From Halochromatium roseum (GTDB taxonomy: Bacteria; Pseudomonadota; Gammaproteobacteria; Chromatiales; Chromatiaceae), in the NCBI RefSeq assembly GCF_016653315.1, contig NZ_NHSH01000042.1:1-64000 (forward strand): a DNA stretch of 64,000 bases, read 5' to 3'. Both the position numbers and the translations under genes were made by a program. The notes beneath the pieces were generated by a model that saw nothing but the letters and a program-made list of their open reading frames with translations, had not been told where the DNA came from and ran no database searches. Below, piece after piece: positions 9,177-24,681 of the stretch (the stretch's first letter is position 1; each line of letters opens with the position of its first letter).

Positions 9177-10637
9177 TTAGGGGTCTCGAGGTGGCTGGTC
9201 ACCGCCGCTATCGGCGACCGCGTCGCTCAGGCCAAAGCGTCTCAACTTAACATAGAGACTCTGGCGGCTTAGACCGAGCAACTCGGCCGCGGAGGCACGG
9301 TTATCGCCGGTGAGCTCGAGCGCGGCCTCGATGCAGAGGCGCTCAATCATGTCGGAGGATTCGCGCACAACCTCTTTTAAAGGAACTCGTCCAACCAGCT
9401 CCGTTAGATGCTCGACTGAACGCGGTAGCGCCTGCTCGTTCCCGGTCGCTGCCGAGACGCGGCGGTCGACATTACGGATGATGAAACCGAAGCTGGGCTG
9501 ATCGCCGTTCTGGATGGCAACCGCCGATATCTCAACCTCGCTACTGGCTCCGAAGTCGCTGCGGATCGTGGTTGCAAACAGCCGGACTGCGCCATGCTGG
9601 CGCAGGTTGGCAAGCAAGACATTGAGGTCGACGCCAGGGCGGCCGAGCCAGCGGTCGAGCGATTCGCCGCGGACCTGGTCTTCGCTGTTGGCCTGAGTGA
9701 GATCGAGAAAGGCCGTATTTGCGTTCAGGATGCGGCCGTCCTGTGCGGTCACCACGATGCCATCGGGTGCTCGTTCCATGATCTTGGCAAGCCGCGATCG
9801 CGGCTCTGATGTCTCCGCTTTGTCCTCTGAGGAGCCTCCTGCGGTCTGTGCGAGCCGGAGCAGCACCAATGCGGTGTTCTCCTGACGAATCAGCGCGGCG
9901 GAGACGCTGACCTCGGTACCGCTGCGCAGGCGCGCGCGGATATCACTGGCGCGGCCGGCGGCGCGCACGCCTGCAATCAGCGACTCGACCGCGCGCGTGC
10001 CAGCCTCGTCGAAGCCTTCCGGAAAGTGGCGCCCGACCAGGCGCCTCGGCTCGGCGGCGAGCAACTGGCTCGCGGCCGGGTTGGCCTCTACGACCTTACC
10101 GGTGGTTGGGTCCATCACCAGAATTGCGTCCGACGACGATCGGAACAGGAGCCGATAACGGGTCTCCAGCTGTCGCAGCCGCCAATAGTCGCGCTCCAAC
10201 GATTGCTGAGCATCGACAAGACGTTGTTGCAGCGCGGCAAAGCCCTGGAGGTCGCGACCGACCGCGATGAGATGATCGTGACTGCCGAGGCGGGTCGCGC
10301 AATAGCGCACGGGAACCTCGCCGCCGCTGCGCGAGATATGGGCGATCTGTTGCCAGATCGGCGCGCCAGTGTCCTTTAAGGCGTCGGTGATCAGGCTCTC
10401 GACCCGGCCGCGGCTCTCCGCGGTGACCGTGTCGCTCCAAGAGCGGCCGACCCAGTCGTCGGAGACCTGTGCGCTGAGTTCGTCGTTGCCGAGCGCGACG
10501 TCGCGGATCATCCCTTTTTGGTCGAGGATGAGGGCGATATCCGAGGCTGCAGCGATGAGGTTTGCGACACGGTCGGTGTCGACTTTTCCGAGTGCGGCTT
10601 GCGGTGCGTCAAAAGGCTTCACAATAGCCCGCTCCAA
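9177..10637 (-). CDS. ppsR: Photosynthesis repressor PpsR/CrtJ
   Basis: Oxygen/redox-responsive repressor of bacteriochlorophyll, carotenoid and light-harvesting genes; it binds TGT-N12-ACA. The 486-residue protein has an N-terminal PAS-like domain (residues about 20-135), a Q-linker (about 136-160), two further PAS domains (about 160-265 and 283-395) and a Fis-type helix-turn-helix (about 430-470; NRASAAELLGLSRQSLYVKL). Only two cysteines are present: Cys113 in the N-terminal PAS and Cys435 just before the helix-turn-helix, the latter corresponding to Cys420/424 of Rhodobacter CrtJ/PpsR. The PAS cysteine (249/251 in Rhodobacter) that forms the regulatory disulfide is absent. It is the first gene of a leftward unit with bchG and bchP, divergent from bchF. 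Confidence 0.95.
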   Translation of the reverse strand: MERAIVKPFDAPQAALGKVDTDRVANLIAAASDIALILDQKGMIRDVALGNDELSAQVSDDWVGRSWSDTVTAESRGRVESLITDALKDTGAPIWQQIAHISRSGGEVPVRYCATRLGSHDHLIAVGRDLQGFAALQQRLVDAQQSLERDYWRLRQLETRYRLLFRSSSDAILVMDPTTGKVVEANPAASQLLAAEPRRLVGRHFPEGFDEAGTRAVESLIAGVRAAGRASDIRARLRSGTEVSVSAALIRQENTALVLLRLAQTAGGSSEDKAETSEPRSRLAKIMERAPDGIVVTAQDGRILNANTAFLDLTQANSEDQVRGESLDRWLGRPGVDLNVLLANLRQHGAVRLFATTIRSDFGASSEVEISAVAIQNGDQPSFGFIIRNVDRRVSAATGNEQALPRSVEHLTELVGRVPLKEVVRESSDMIERLCIEAALELTGDNRASAAELLGLSRQSLYVKLRRFGLSDAVADSGGDQPPRDP

Positions 10638-10993
10638 GCCGCCACTTGCAGCCCTCCGGGCTGCGGCCAGCCCAGAGCCTGTTCAGTGTTCTGTTCGCAA
10701 CGGACTCTAGCGATAGCGCCTGCGCTAACTCGCTTCACGTCATCACCTCGGCTCCCCCATACTGCAGCGGGGCGGTTTGCACCCGCCGAGCCCGAAGGGC
10801 GATGATCAAAACCCATTGATTTTTGTGGGAAATGATCCGCGACTTGCGCGGCACTGCGGGCAACGTTCGACGTGGCGTGCCTTGCGGTGTATCGCCTACC
10901 TCGTGGTTTGGCCGGGCAGGATTGATCGAACACTAAGACAGCACAGCGCGCAACGCCGTTGACCCCTTATTAGGTAGTCGTGAGGCGCCGATC

Positions 10994-11011
10994 TGTCAAG
11001 TATTCTTTACG
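10994..11011. promoter_or_regulatory. Candidate PpsR operator upstream of bchF
   Basis: TGT, twelve bases, ACG: one mismatch to the PpsR/CrtJ consensus TGT-N12-ACA. It lies 11 bp upstream of the proposed bchF -35 box. A weaker TGT-N12-ACT (11028-11045) overlaps the spacer and -10. Sites on both sides of a -35 would fit repression of the superoperon by the adjacent ppsR product. This is a pattern match only. Confidence 0.4.
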
Positions 11012-11021
11012 TTAAGCTGAG

Positions 11022-11050
11022 TTGACATGTTTGGGGATGCAGACTAGATT
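11022..11050 (+). promoter_or_regulatory. sigma-70-type promoter of the bchF superoperon
   Basis: A perfect -35 TTGACA (11022-11027), a 17-bp spacer and the -10 TAGATT (11045-11050, four of six) lie 42 bp upstream of the bchF ATG. It is the best promoter match in the control region and is positioned to drive bchF and the genes behind it. Confidence 0.55.
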
Positions 11051-11092
11051 CCTTATACGGCGGCAATTCTCAAACACTGCACGAGGAGGCTA

Positions 11093-12984
<1,892 letters not shown>

Positions 12985-13006
12985 TCCGCCGGGTTTACTC
13001 AAGCGC

Positions 13007-14570
13007 ATGCAACTGACTGTTTGGACATACGAAGGCCCGCCGCACATGGGCGCGATCCGCATCGCCGCCTCGATGCAGGGCGTGCATTGCGTGCTGCATG
13101 CGCCGCAAGGCGATAGCTACGCCGATTTGCTGTTTACCATGATCGCGCGCAGCGCAAAGCGGCCGCCGGTCACCTACACTAGCTTTCAAGCACGTGATCT
13201 GGGCGCGGATACGGCCGAATTGGTGCGCAAGACGCTGCGCGAGACGGTCGAGCGCTTTCAGCCGCGCGCGCTGCTGGTCGGCGAGGCCTGCACCGGTGAG
13301 CTGTTGCAGGATCAGCCGGCCGCCTTGGCGCAGGGGATGGGGTTCGACTGTCCCGTGGTGCCACTGGAGCTGCCCGCCTTTACCCGCAAGGAGCACTGGG
13401 GCGCGAGCGAGACCTTCCATCAACTGGTGCGGACGCTGCTGCGCGGCCAACAGCCGCGCACGCTGGACCCGGTGGCCGAGGGTCGCCGTCCAAGGGCCAA
13501 TCTGCTGGGTGCCACGGCGCTCGGCTTCCGCTGCCGTGATGACATTGCCGAGGTGACGAAACTGCTCGACAGCGCTGGCGTGGACGTCAATCTGAGTGCC
13601 CCGGCCGGTGCCTCGCCGGAGGACTTGCTGCGCATCCCGGAGGCCGACTTCAATGTCTGCCTCTATCCCGAGATCGCGCAGAGCACCTGTGTCTGGCTCG
13701 AGCGGATGTTCAAGCAGCCCTGGGTGAAGACGGTGCCGATCGGGGTTGGCGCGACCCGTGACTTCCTGATCGAGGTCGGCGAGGTCGCCGGGATCGACAC
13801 CAGCGCCGCGATTGCCGCCGGACGCACCCGTCTGCCCTGGTTCTCGCGCTCGGTCGATTCGACCTATCTGACCGGCAAGCGTGTGTTCATCTTCGGTGAT
13901 GCCAGCCATGTGATCGCCGCCGCGCGCATCGCCACCGAAGAGCTGGGGTTCGAGGTCGTCGGGCTCGGCAGCTACAGTCGCGAATTCGCGCGCGAGCTGC
14001 GCGCGGCCGCTGAGCGCCATGGCGTCGAGGCGCTGATCAGCGATGATTATCTCGAGGTCGAGGCGGCGGTGCTGGAGCTGGCCCCCGAGCTGGTGCTGGG
14101 CACGCAGATGGAGCGCCACATCGCCAAGCGCGCCGGCATCCCCTGCGCGGTGATCTCATCGCCGGTGCATGTACAAGATTTTCCGGCGCGCTACGCCCCG
14201 CAGATGGGCTTCGAGGGCGCCAACGTGATCTTCGATACCTGGGTGCATCCATTGATGATGGGCCTGGAAGAGCATCTGATTACGATGTTCCGGGAAGACG
14301 AGGAGTTTAATGACGAGGCGGTCGCCTCCCACCTCGGGTCTGGCAAGCTGACCGCGGCGAGCGCGGACACCGCACCCGGACCCGCGACGACGGCTGAGCC
14401 AACCACGAGCGCGGACGGCATGGGGGCTGATGCTGCGCCGGCGTGGGAGCCCGAGGCCGAGCGGGAGTTGAAGAAGATCCCCTTCTTCGTGCGTGGGAAG
14501 GCGCGCCGAAACACAGAACGCTATGCCGCCGAGCGCGGTGTCGCCAGAATCACGGTTGAGACACTTTACG

Positions 14571-14596
<26 letters not shown>
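13007..14596 (+). CDS. bchB: Light-independent protochlorophyllide reductase subunit B
   Basis: Partner of BchN in the NB-protein. The 529-residue protein starts [19 protein letters not shown], so that Asp36 falls in APQGD, matching the unusual aspartate ligand of the NB-cluster; this supports the ATG at 13007 over an in-frame GTG at 12965 that overlaps bchN. Further family segments are [29 protein letters not shown] and the C-terminal helical region [18 protein letters not shown] Pro/Ala/Thr-rich linker of about 45 residues precedes this C-terminal helical domain. The last 26 bases overlap the start of bchH, consistent with translational coupling. Confidence 0.95.
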
Positions 14597-19390
<4,794 letters not shown>

Positions 19391-19412
19391 GCGCCGCGAC
19401 TGAGTAATACCG

Positions 19413-20123
19413 ATGCCCAACCCTTCGTATCAAGAACGCCGCAACCAGGTCGAGTCCTATTTCGACCGCACCGCGGTGGAGGCCTGGAAGCGACTCACCT
19501 CGGATGCCCCGGTGAGCGGCATCCGCGCCACCGTGCGCGCCGGTCGCGATCGGATGCGCGCGACCCTGCTCGATTGGCTGCCGGCGGATCTCAGCGGCAA
19601 GCGCCTGCTCGATGCCGGCTGCGGCACCGGCCTGTTGTCGATCGAGGCGGCAAGGCGCGGGGCGGAGGTCTACGCGGTGGATCTCTCACCGACACTGATC
19701 GAGCATGCGCGCGAGCGTCTGCCGAACGATCTACCGGGACGGATCGAGTTCGCGGTCGGCGACATGCTGGCGCCCGAACAGGGTGACTTCGATCACATCG
19801 TGGCGATGGATAGCCTGATCCACTATGAGCTCGAGGACGCGCTTGATGTGGTCGCGGGCTTCGTCGCGCGCGCGCGCACCTCGGTGCTGTTCACCTATGC
19901 GCCGCGCACGCCGGCACTGGCGCTGATGCACGCCGTTGGGCAGTTCTTTCCGCGCAGCGATCGCTCACCGGCGATCATCCCGATCCCTGAAGCGACGATG
20001 CAGGGACGGATTCGAGCCTCGGCTTGGTTTGCTGGTTGGGAGATTGGCCGCAGCCAGCGGGTCGCGAAAGGGTTCTATACCTCGCAGGCGCTCGAGCTGC
20101 GCCGCTGCACGGAGACCAATTAG
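19413..20123 (+). CDS. bchM: Magnesium protoporphyrin IX methyltransferase
   Basis: Methylates the C13 propionate of Mg-protoporphyrin IX with S-adenosylmethionine, the step after Mg insertion. The 236-residue protein shows the SAM-binding motif I LLDAGCGTGLLSIEAARRG, the acidic VDLSPTLIEHA and post-motif FDHIVAMDSLIHYE, and the family N terminus RRNQVESYFDRTAVEAWKRL. It follows bchL after 22 bp and precedes lhaA by 2 bp, as in other purple bacterial superoperons. Confidence 0.95.
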   Translation: MPNPSYQERRNQVESYFDRTAVEAWKRLTSDAPVSGIRATVRAGRDRMRATLLDWLPADLSGKRLLDAGCGTGLLSIEAARRGAEVYAVDLSPTLIEHARERLPNDLPGRIEFAVGDMLAPEQGDFDHIVAMDSLIHYELEDALDVVAGFVARARTSVLFTYAPRTPALALMHAVGQFFPRSDRSPAIIPIPEATMQGRIRASAWFAGWEIGRSQRVAKGFYTSQALELRRCTETN

Positions 20124-20125
20124 CG

Positions 20126-21598
20126 ATGTCGTCTTCGACGGAAGAGCTCAAGCGTCTCTTTTACCAAGAGGTTCTGCCTAAGCTTCTGCCGTTTTCGGAT
20201 GCGGCGACGAAGGAGTTACCGCTCGCACGATTGCTCCGGTTGGCGCTGTTTCAGGCTTCGGTCGGCATGATGATGGTGTTGCTTTATGGCACTCTGAATC
20301 GTGTCATGGTGGTTGAGAAGGGCGTTCCGCCCTGGTTGATCGGGCTGATGGTCGCATTGCCGGTGCTGGTAGCCCCATTCCGTGCCCTGATTGGCTTTAA
20401 ATCCGATCATCACCGGTCCGCCTTTGGCTGGCGCCGAGTGCCTTACATCTGGTTCGGCACCCTGATGCAATTCGGGGGGCTGGCGATCATGCCCTTTGCG
20501 TTGTTGCTGATGGCCGAAGGCGGCAGCGTGCCGACCTTTGTCACCTGGCTGGCGGCCGGGCTTGCATTCCTGGTTGCCGGTGCCGGGTTGCACACGACAC
20601 AGACCGCCGGGCTGGCTCTGGCAACGGACCTGGCCAACGAGGAGACGCGTCCGCGCGTGATCGCCTTGCTGTTCGTCGTGCTGAATTTGAGCATGCTAGT
20701 CGCTTCGTTGGCCTTTGGCGCCTTGCTGAGCGGCTTTGACGAGATGAGCGTCAGCCAGTCGAACCAGCGCTTGATTGGCGTGCTGCAGGGTGCGGCGTTG
20801 GTGGCGGTCGTCTTCAACATGGTCGCGCTGTGGAAGCAGGAATCGATCAATCGCGAGCGCATCGAACAGATCGAGGCCGAGCGCCAAGCACATAAGGAGC
20901 CGCCGCGCTTCGCTGAGACCTGGGCCCACTTCATCCAAGCCGGCAGTGCGACCCGCTTGCTGGTCGCGCTTGGCCTCGGCACCGCCGGCTTTCAGATGCA
21001 AGATATCTTGCTCGAGCCCTATGGTGGACAGGTGCTTGGGCTGACCGTTTCGCAGACCACGCGTCTAACAGCGGTCTGGGCCTTGGGGACGCTGGCGGCG
21101 TTTGGGCTGGCGGCTTACCTGCTCGGGCGCCGCGTAGACTACTACCGTATCTCGGTGGCCGGAGCGCTGATCGGCGTATTCGCCTTCATCGCTGTCATCG
21201 CCGCTGATCCACTCGGCTCGCCATTGCTGTTTCGCTTCGGTGCGCTGCTGATCGGTTTTGGCGGTGGGCTGTTCGCGGTCGGCACCCTGAGCGCGGCAAT
21301 GAACCTGGCTGATGTCGAGGGGAGCGGACTAGCGCTAGGGGCTTGGGGCGCGGTTCAAGCCACCGCTTATGGTCTTGCGATGTTCCTCGGCGGCGCGATC
21401 CGCGATCTCGTGACGTCACTCGCCTCCACGGGAGGCCTTGGTCCGGACCTGATGGGGCCGGCTGTCGGCTATGCCTTTGTTTACAACCTGGAGATCTTGC
21501 TGCTTTTCGCAACCCTGATCGCAATCGGACCGCTTGCCCTGAAGGGCGGTCACGCTGCGCGGTCTTCCTCGAAGTTCGGATTGACCGAGCTTCCTTAA
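20126..21598 (+). CDS. lhaA: Light-harvesting complex I assembly protein LhaA (PucC/BCD family)
   Basis: A 490-residue polytopic membrane protein of the bacteriochlorophyll-delivery (BCD) branch of the major facilitator superfamily, needed for assembly of the LH1 antenna. About twelve hydrophobic helices are seen. Family segments are FQASVGMMMVLLYGTLNRVMVVE at the first helix, PFRALIGFKSDHHRSAFGWRRVPYIW in the first half and LEPYGGQVLGLTVSQTTRLTA in the second. The ATG at 20126, two codons after the bchM stop, is the right start; an upstream in-frame start would lie inside bchM. The position between bchM and puhA distinguishes it from pucC. Confidence 0.93.
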   Translation: MSSSTEELKRLFYQEVLPKLLPFSDAATKELPLARLLRLALFQASVGMMMVLLYGTLNRVMVVEKGVPPWLIGLMVALPVLVAPFRALIGFKSDHHRSAFGWRRVPYIWFGTLMQFGGLAIMPFALLLMAEGGSVPTFVTWLAAGLAFLVAGAGLHTTQTAGLALATDLANEETRPRVIALLFVVLNLSMLVASLAFGALLSGFDEMSVSQSNQRLIGVLQGAALVAVVFNMVALWKQESINRERIEQIEAERQAHKEPPRFAETWAHFIQAGSATRLLVALGLGTAGFQMQDILLEPYGGQVLGLTVSQTTRLTAVWALGTLAAFGLAAYLLGRRVDYYRISVAGALIGVFAFIAVIAADPLGSPLLFRFGALLIGFGGGLFAVGTLSAAMNLADVEGSGLALGAWGAVQATAYGLAMFLGGAIRDLVTSLASTGGLGPDLMGPAVGYAFVYNLEILLLFATLIAIGPLALKGGHAARSSSKFGLTELP

Positions 21599-21624
21599 GT
21601 CACCTTGCCAACGGAGGTTATCCG

Positions 21625-22398
21625 ATGCCTACTGGTGCGATTACCAACTACATCGATGTTGCTCAGCTCACGCTTTATGCGTTCTGGTTCTTCTTCTTCG
21701 CGCTCATCTTCTGGATTCGTCGCGAAGACAAACGTGAAGGCTACCCGGTCGAGTCCCAGCGCCTGCGCGGCGTGAAGATGATGGAAGGCTTCCCGCCAAT
21801 GCCGAAGCCTAAAACCTTCCTGATGCCGCACACGGGTCTTGAGGTCGTGAAGCCGGGTCCTGAACAGGCGCAATACAAGGTCAATGCCGCGCCGATCGCT
21901 CCTTTCCCGGGCGCTCCACTAGCGCCAGTTGGCGATCCCATGAAGGCCAATGTAGGACCTGGCTCCTATGCGATGCGACTCGATGAGCCAGACCTGACCG
22001 AGGATGGTCGAGCAAGGATCGTGCCGATGCGTGTTGCCAAGCACTTCACGGTCGTCGACAAAGATCCTGATCCGCGCGGCATGCCGGTGCTTGGTTGTGA
22101 TGGTGCGCAAGGCGGCACCGTTAAGGAGCTCTGGGTCGATCAGTCCGAGCCTCAGATCCGTTACCTCGAGCTCGAGGCGGCGGGCGGCAAGCGGGTGCTG
22201 CTACCGATCACCATGTGCGTGGTCAAAGGCAAGAAGGGCTATGTTGACGTTAACAGCATCACGGGCGCTCAGTTCGCCGGCGCGCCGACCCTGAAGAGCT
22301 ACGACCAAATCACGATGCGTGAAGAAGATATGGTCACCGCCTACTATGGTGGTGGAACCCTGTATGCCACCCCAGAGCGCGCGGAGCCGTTTCTGTGA
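21625..22398 (+). CDS. puhA: Photosynthetic reaction centre H subunit
   Basis: The H subunit caps the L/M core on the cytoplasmic side and guides protons to QB. The 257-residue protein has a single N-terminal transmembrane helix (LTLYAFWFFFFALIFWI), the conserved RREDKREGYPVES after it, and the cytoplasmic beta-barrel domain with AGTWVDQ-like KELWVDQSEPQIRYLE. The ATG at 21625 has a strong GGAGG seven bases upstream; in-frame starts further upstream fall within lhaA. The stop codon overlaps the puhB GTG (GTGA), so the two are translationally coupled. Confidence 0.96.
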   Translation: MPTGAITNYIDVAQLTLYAFWFFFFALIFWIRREDKREGYPVESQRLRGVKMMEGFPPMPKPKTFLMPHTGLEVVKPGPEQAQYKVNAAPIAPFPGAPLAPVGDPMKANVGPGSYAMRLDEPDLTEDGRARIVPMRVAKHFTVVDKDPDPRGMPVLGCDGAQGGTVKELWVDQSEPQIRYLELEAAGGKRVLLPITMCVVKGKKGYVDVNSITGAQFAGAPTLKSYDQITMREEDMVTAYYGGGTLYATPERAEPFL

Positions 22399-23093
22399 GT
22401 GAGTTTGCCTTCGAGCCGGTTCACGGCTTGCCGGAGAACCTCCCCCCAGGGGAGGCGCTCCGCTGGCAGGGCGCGCCACATTGGCGCGTCTTGGCTAGGC
22501 GTGCATTCTATGTGCGATCAGTCGCGTTCTATTTTGGCGTACTGATCGTGCTCCGGGTCGTGTATCTGCTAGCGAGCGGTGCCCCGGCCCCGACCGTGAT
22601 CCTGTCCGCGCTTTGGCTGGCCACCTTGGGCCTCTTGGCAACCGGTATCCTGACTCTGCTGGCCATGCTCTATAGCCGGTCGACGGTTTATAGCATTACC
22701 GACTACCGAGTGGTCATCCGGTTTGGCGTTGCCCTGCCGATGGCGGTCAATATTCCGTTTAAGATCGTCGAAAGTGCTGGTCTACGAACCTATGCGGACG
22801 GCTCAGGGGACATTCCGCTGGTGCTGAGTAAAGGTCAGAATGTCAGCTACTTGATCATGTGGCCGAATGTGCGTCCCTGGCAGTTCTCAAACGCGCAGCC
22901 GATGTTGCGGAGTATCCCCGACGCGGCGAAGGTGGCCGAGATCTTGGCTGAAGCGTTGCGCTCGGCCACTGCCGAGATGGCGGCCGAGTCTATGGCCGTG
23001 ACCGAGCAGACGGTGGACGCAGACCGTGAGGACAGCGCGCCTGCGAGTGAGCCCAGGCTGGAGCCCTCGGCTGCGAAGGCGGGTGGTCAATGA
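22395..23093 (+). CDS. puhB: Photosynthetic complex assembly protein PuhB
   Basis: Assembly factor for the reaction centre, located in the membrane. The 232-residue protein starts at GTG 22395 inside the puhA stop. It has the family N terminus EPVHGLPENLPPGEALRWQGAPHW, then two to three hydrophobic segments (LIVLRVVYLLAS, LLATGILTLLAML), and SRSTVYSITDYRVVIRFGVALP, which resembles a bacterial PH-like domain. The last 50 residues are charged and low in conservation. Function is inferred from the family (Rhodobacter mutants make little reaction centre). Confidence 0.92.
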   Translation: MSEFAFEPVHGLPENLPPGEALRWQGAPHWRVLARRAFYVRSVAFYFGVLIVLRVVYLLASGAPAPTVILSALWLATLGLLATGILTLLAMLYSRSTVYSITDYRVVIRFGVALPMAVNIPFKIVESAGLRTYADGSGDIPLVLSKGQNVSYLIMWPNVRPWQFSNAQPMLRSIPDAAKVAEILAEALRSATAEMAAESMAVTEQTVDADREDSAPASEPRLEPSAAKAGGQ

Positions 23094-23167
23094 TCAGTCT
23101 GCTACGCCTCGTCTCGCCTTGAGTGCGATGACGTTTTTACTTCAATCTTGCGGCGAGGACTATAGCG

Positions 23168-23677
23168 ATGAGCGACCCATTTGAGGGCCGCCCCTTTCCG
23201 CGCGGTGTGTTGATCGGCGCTGCGCTGCTTATCACCTTTGTTATCGCGGCGGCCGCGATGGTCCGCCTGACGGGGGTGGGCGGGGTCGAGATGCCGTTTG
23301 CACCGGTGATCGAGGCCCGGGAACTGGTGTTCGAAGAGCTTGGCGGTGGGGTGACGATGGTAGCCTTGCCGGGTCCAACTGGTGCCGATCGTGACGCTGT
23401 ACTCGGTCTATTGGAGTCTGGGGCTGATGGTTTTGCGATGGGGGTCATGCGCGGTATGGTGCGGGATCGCAAGGCCCGTGATCTACCGCTCGATGCGCCT
23501 TACCAACTCGCGCTACTCGAGGATCGTCGGCTCGTTTTTCGTGATCCGAGCGTGGGTACCGAGATCGATCTTCGCGCCTTCGGTCCAACCAACATGGCCT
23601 CGTTCACTCCCCTTCTGCGCGTCGAGCCCAAGCCGCTTGCCGATGTGGTTGCACTGACCCCGGCGACTGAAGACTAG
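23168..23677 (+). CDS. puhC: Photosynthetic complex assembly protein PuhC
   Basis: A 169-residue protein with one N-terminal transmembrane helix (GVLIGAALLITFVIAAAAMV) and a periplasmic domain. The order puhA-puhB-puhC-puhE and the segment ADRDAVLGLLESGADGFAMGVMRGMVRDRK identify it as PuhC, which affects the RC-LH1 core organisation in Rhodobacter. It begins 74 bp after puhB and ends 7 bp before puhE. The sequence is less conserved than puhA or puhB, so the call leans on position and length. Confidence 0.88.
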   Translation: MSDPFEGRPFPRGVLIGAALLITFVIAAAAMVRLTGVGGVEMPFAPVIEARELVFEELGGGVTMVALPGPTGADRDAVLGLLESGADGFAMGVMRGMVRDRKARDLPLDAPYQLALLEDRRLVFRDPSVGTEIDLRAFGPTNMASFTPLLRVEPKPLADVVALTPATED

Positions 23678-23684
23678 GGTCCGA

Positions 23685-24503
23685 ATGTCGACCTATACCC
23701 TAGCGATCGGCTATGCGTTATTCCTTTGGTGGTTCAGCACCGGTGTCATCCTCTATCTGAATGGGCTGCCGCAACGCACTTACCGTTTCAGCTTGATCGC
23801 AGCGACAGCGTTGATGCTCGCGCTGCTCGGGGTTATGACTTTGGTACGTGATCAGGATAACCTCTGGGGGGCCTATCTTGGCTTCACGGCTGGCGTGCTC
23901 GTTTGGGGTTGGCTGGAGATGGTCTATTTCATGGGTCTGGTGACCGGGCCGCACAAGCAAGCCTGTCCTCCGAATTGTGCCGGTTGGCAACGGTTTCGCT
24001 TGGCGCTCGGGACCAGTATCTACCATGAACTTTTGCTCCTGTTGATCGCTGCGTTGTTGATCGCCCTGACCTGGGATGCGGCTAATCAGCTCGGCACCTG
24101 GACCTTCGTGATCCTGTGGCTGATGCGCTGGAGTGCGAAGTTGAATCTGTTCTTGGGTGTCCCGAATCTGAATGAAGATTGGCTGCCAGAGCATGTTCGC
24201 TTCATCACCAGTTATCTTCGTAAGCGGCCGATGAATCTGCTGTTTCCGGTCTCGGTTAGCGTCGCAACAGTGGTCATGTCATTGTTGGTTGAGGCGGCGC
24301 TGGAGCTGCCGCCGACAAGCTTTGCTGGTGTATCGTTGATCCTCGCGGCAACCCTGTTGGCGCTGGCGGTTCTTGAGCATTGGTTTTTGGTGCTACCCTT
24401 GGCCGATGCGGCCCTCTGGCGCTGGGTGACCACCTCGGGTGATCGCACGAGCATTTCCGCTCCGGTCGTGCTGGAGGTGGTTGATCAGGAAACAGTGGAT
24501 TAG
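23685..24503 (+). CDS. puhE: PuhE (DUF3623) photosynthesis membrane protein
   Basis: A 272-residue membrane protein with about seven hydrophobic helices, starting YTLAIGYALFLWWFSTGVILYLNGLP, a hallmark of DUF3623/PuhE. Later segments are MGLVTGPHKQACP and RWSAKLNLFLGVPNLNEDWLPEHVRF, also family-specific. In Rhodobacter PuhE influences bacteriochlorophyll synthesis and RC assembly; its activity is unknown. In many purple bacteria acsF follows directly; here a putative hairpin and hemN follow instead. Confidence 0.9.
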   Translation: MSTYTLAIGYALFLWWFSTGVILYLNGLPQRTYRFSLIAATALMLALLGVMTLVRDQDNLWGAYLGFTAGVLVWGWLEMVYFMGLVTGPHKQACPPNCAGWQRFRLALGTSIYHELLLLLIAALLIALTWDAANQLGTWTFVILWLMRWSAKLNLFLGVPNLNEDWLPEHVRFITSYLRKRPMNLLFPVSVSVATVVMSLLVEAALELPPTSFAGVSLILAATLLALAVLEHWFLVLPLADAALWRWVTTSGDRTSISAPVVLEVVDQETVD

Positions 24504-24537
24504 CCTGTGGGTTGATGTGCGTCAACGCCCACACAGG
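24504..24537. promoter_or_regulatory. FNR/Anr-like palindrome in an imperfect hairpin after puhE
   Basis: TTGATgtgcGTCAA (24512-24525) differs at one position from the FNR/Anr consensus TTGAT-N4-ATCAA. It sits inside a longer imperfect inverted repeat running CCTGTGGGTTGA to TCAACGCCCACACAGG. Two readings are possible: an oxygen-regulator site for hemN, 157 bp downstream, or a stem-loop at the end of the puh transcript. There is no T-run to make a standard terminator. Confidence 0.45.
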
Positions 24538-24681
24538 TCGGGTTCACTAAGTTTGTCAGCACGGAGACGCAACCGGTGTCACCGCGTCCGCAGAGGTCAG
24601 ATCCGAAGACAGAATAAAACATCGGGTCAAGGAGCTGTGTGGCTATGGTTTCCTTCGCTCTCGCATCACTGAGGTTCCCCC

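Larger units (their letters stand above)
10638..11092. other. Divergent control region between ppsR and bchF
   Basis: A 455-bp stretch without a credible ORF. The right end holds the bchF promoter and TGT-N12-AC-type half sites (listed separately) plus a Shine-Dalgarno GAGGAGG. TGTCAA at 10994 and TTGACA at 11022 form an inverted pair. The left two-thirds must carry the ppsR promoter, but I see no convincing -35/-10 pair or repressor palindrome there. CTCCGGG-type short inverted repeats near 10650-10675 are too weak to call. Confidence 0.6.

Noticed and set aside
20024-20125. Longer N terminus for lhaA overlapping bchM
   Set aside because: The extra 34 residues lie in the bchM coding region in another frame, and the conserved start MSSSTEELKRLFYQE fits the ATG at 20126.
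21343-21624. 94-codon extension of puhA into lhaA
   Set aside because: It is a shadow of lhaA; the ATG at 21625 has a strong Shine-Dalgarno and the normal N terminus.
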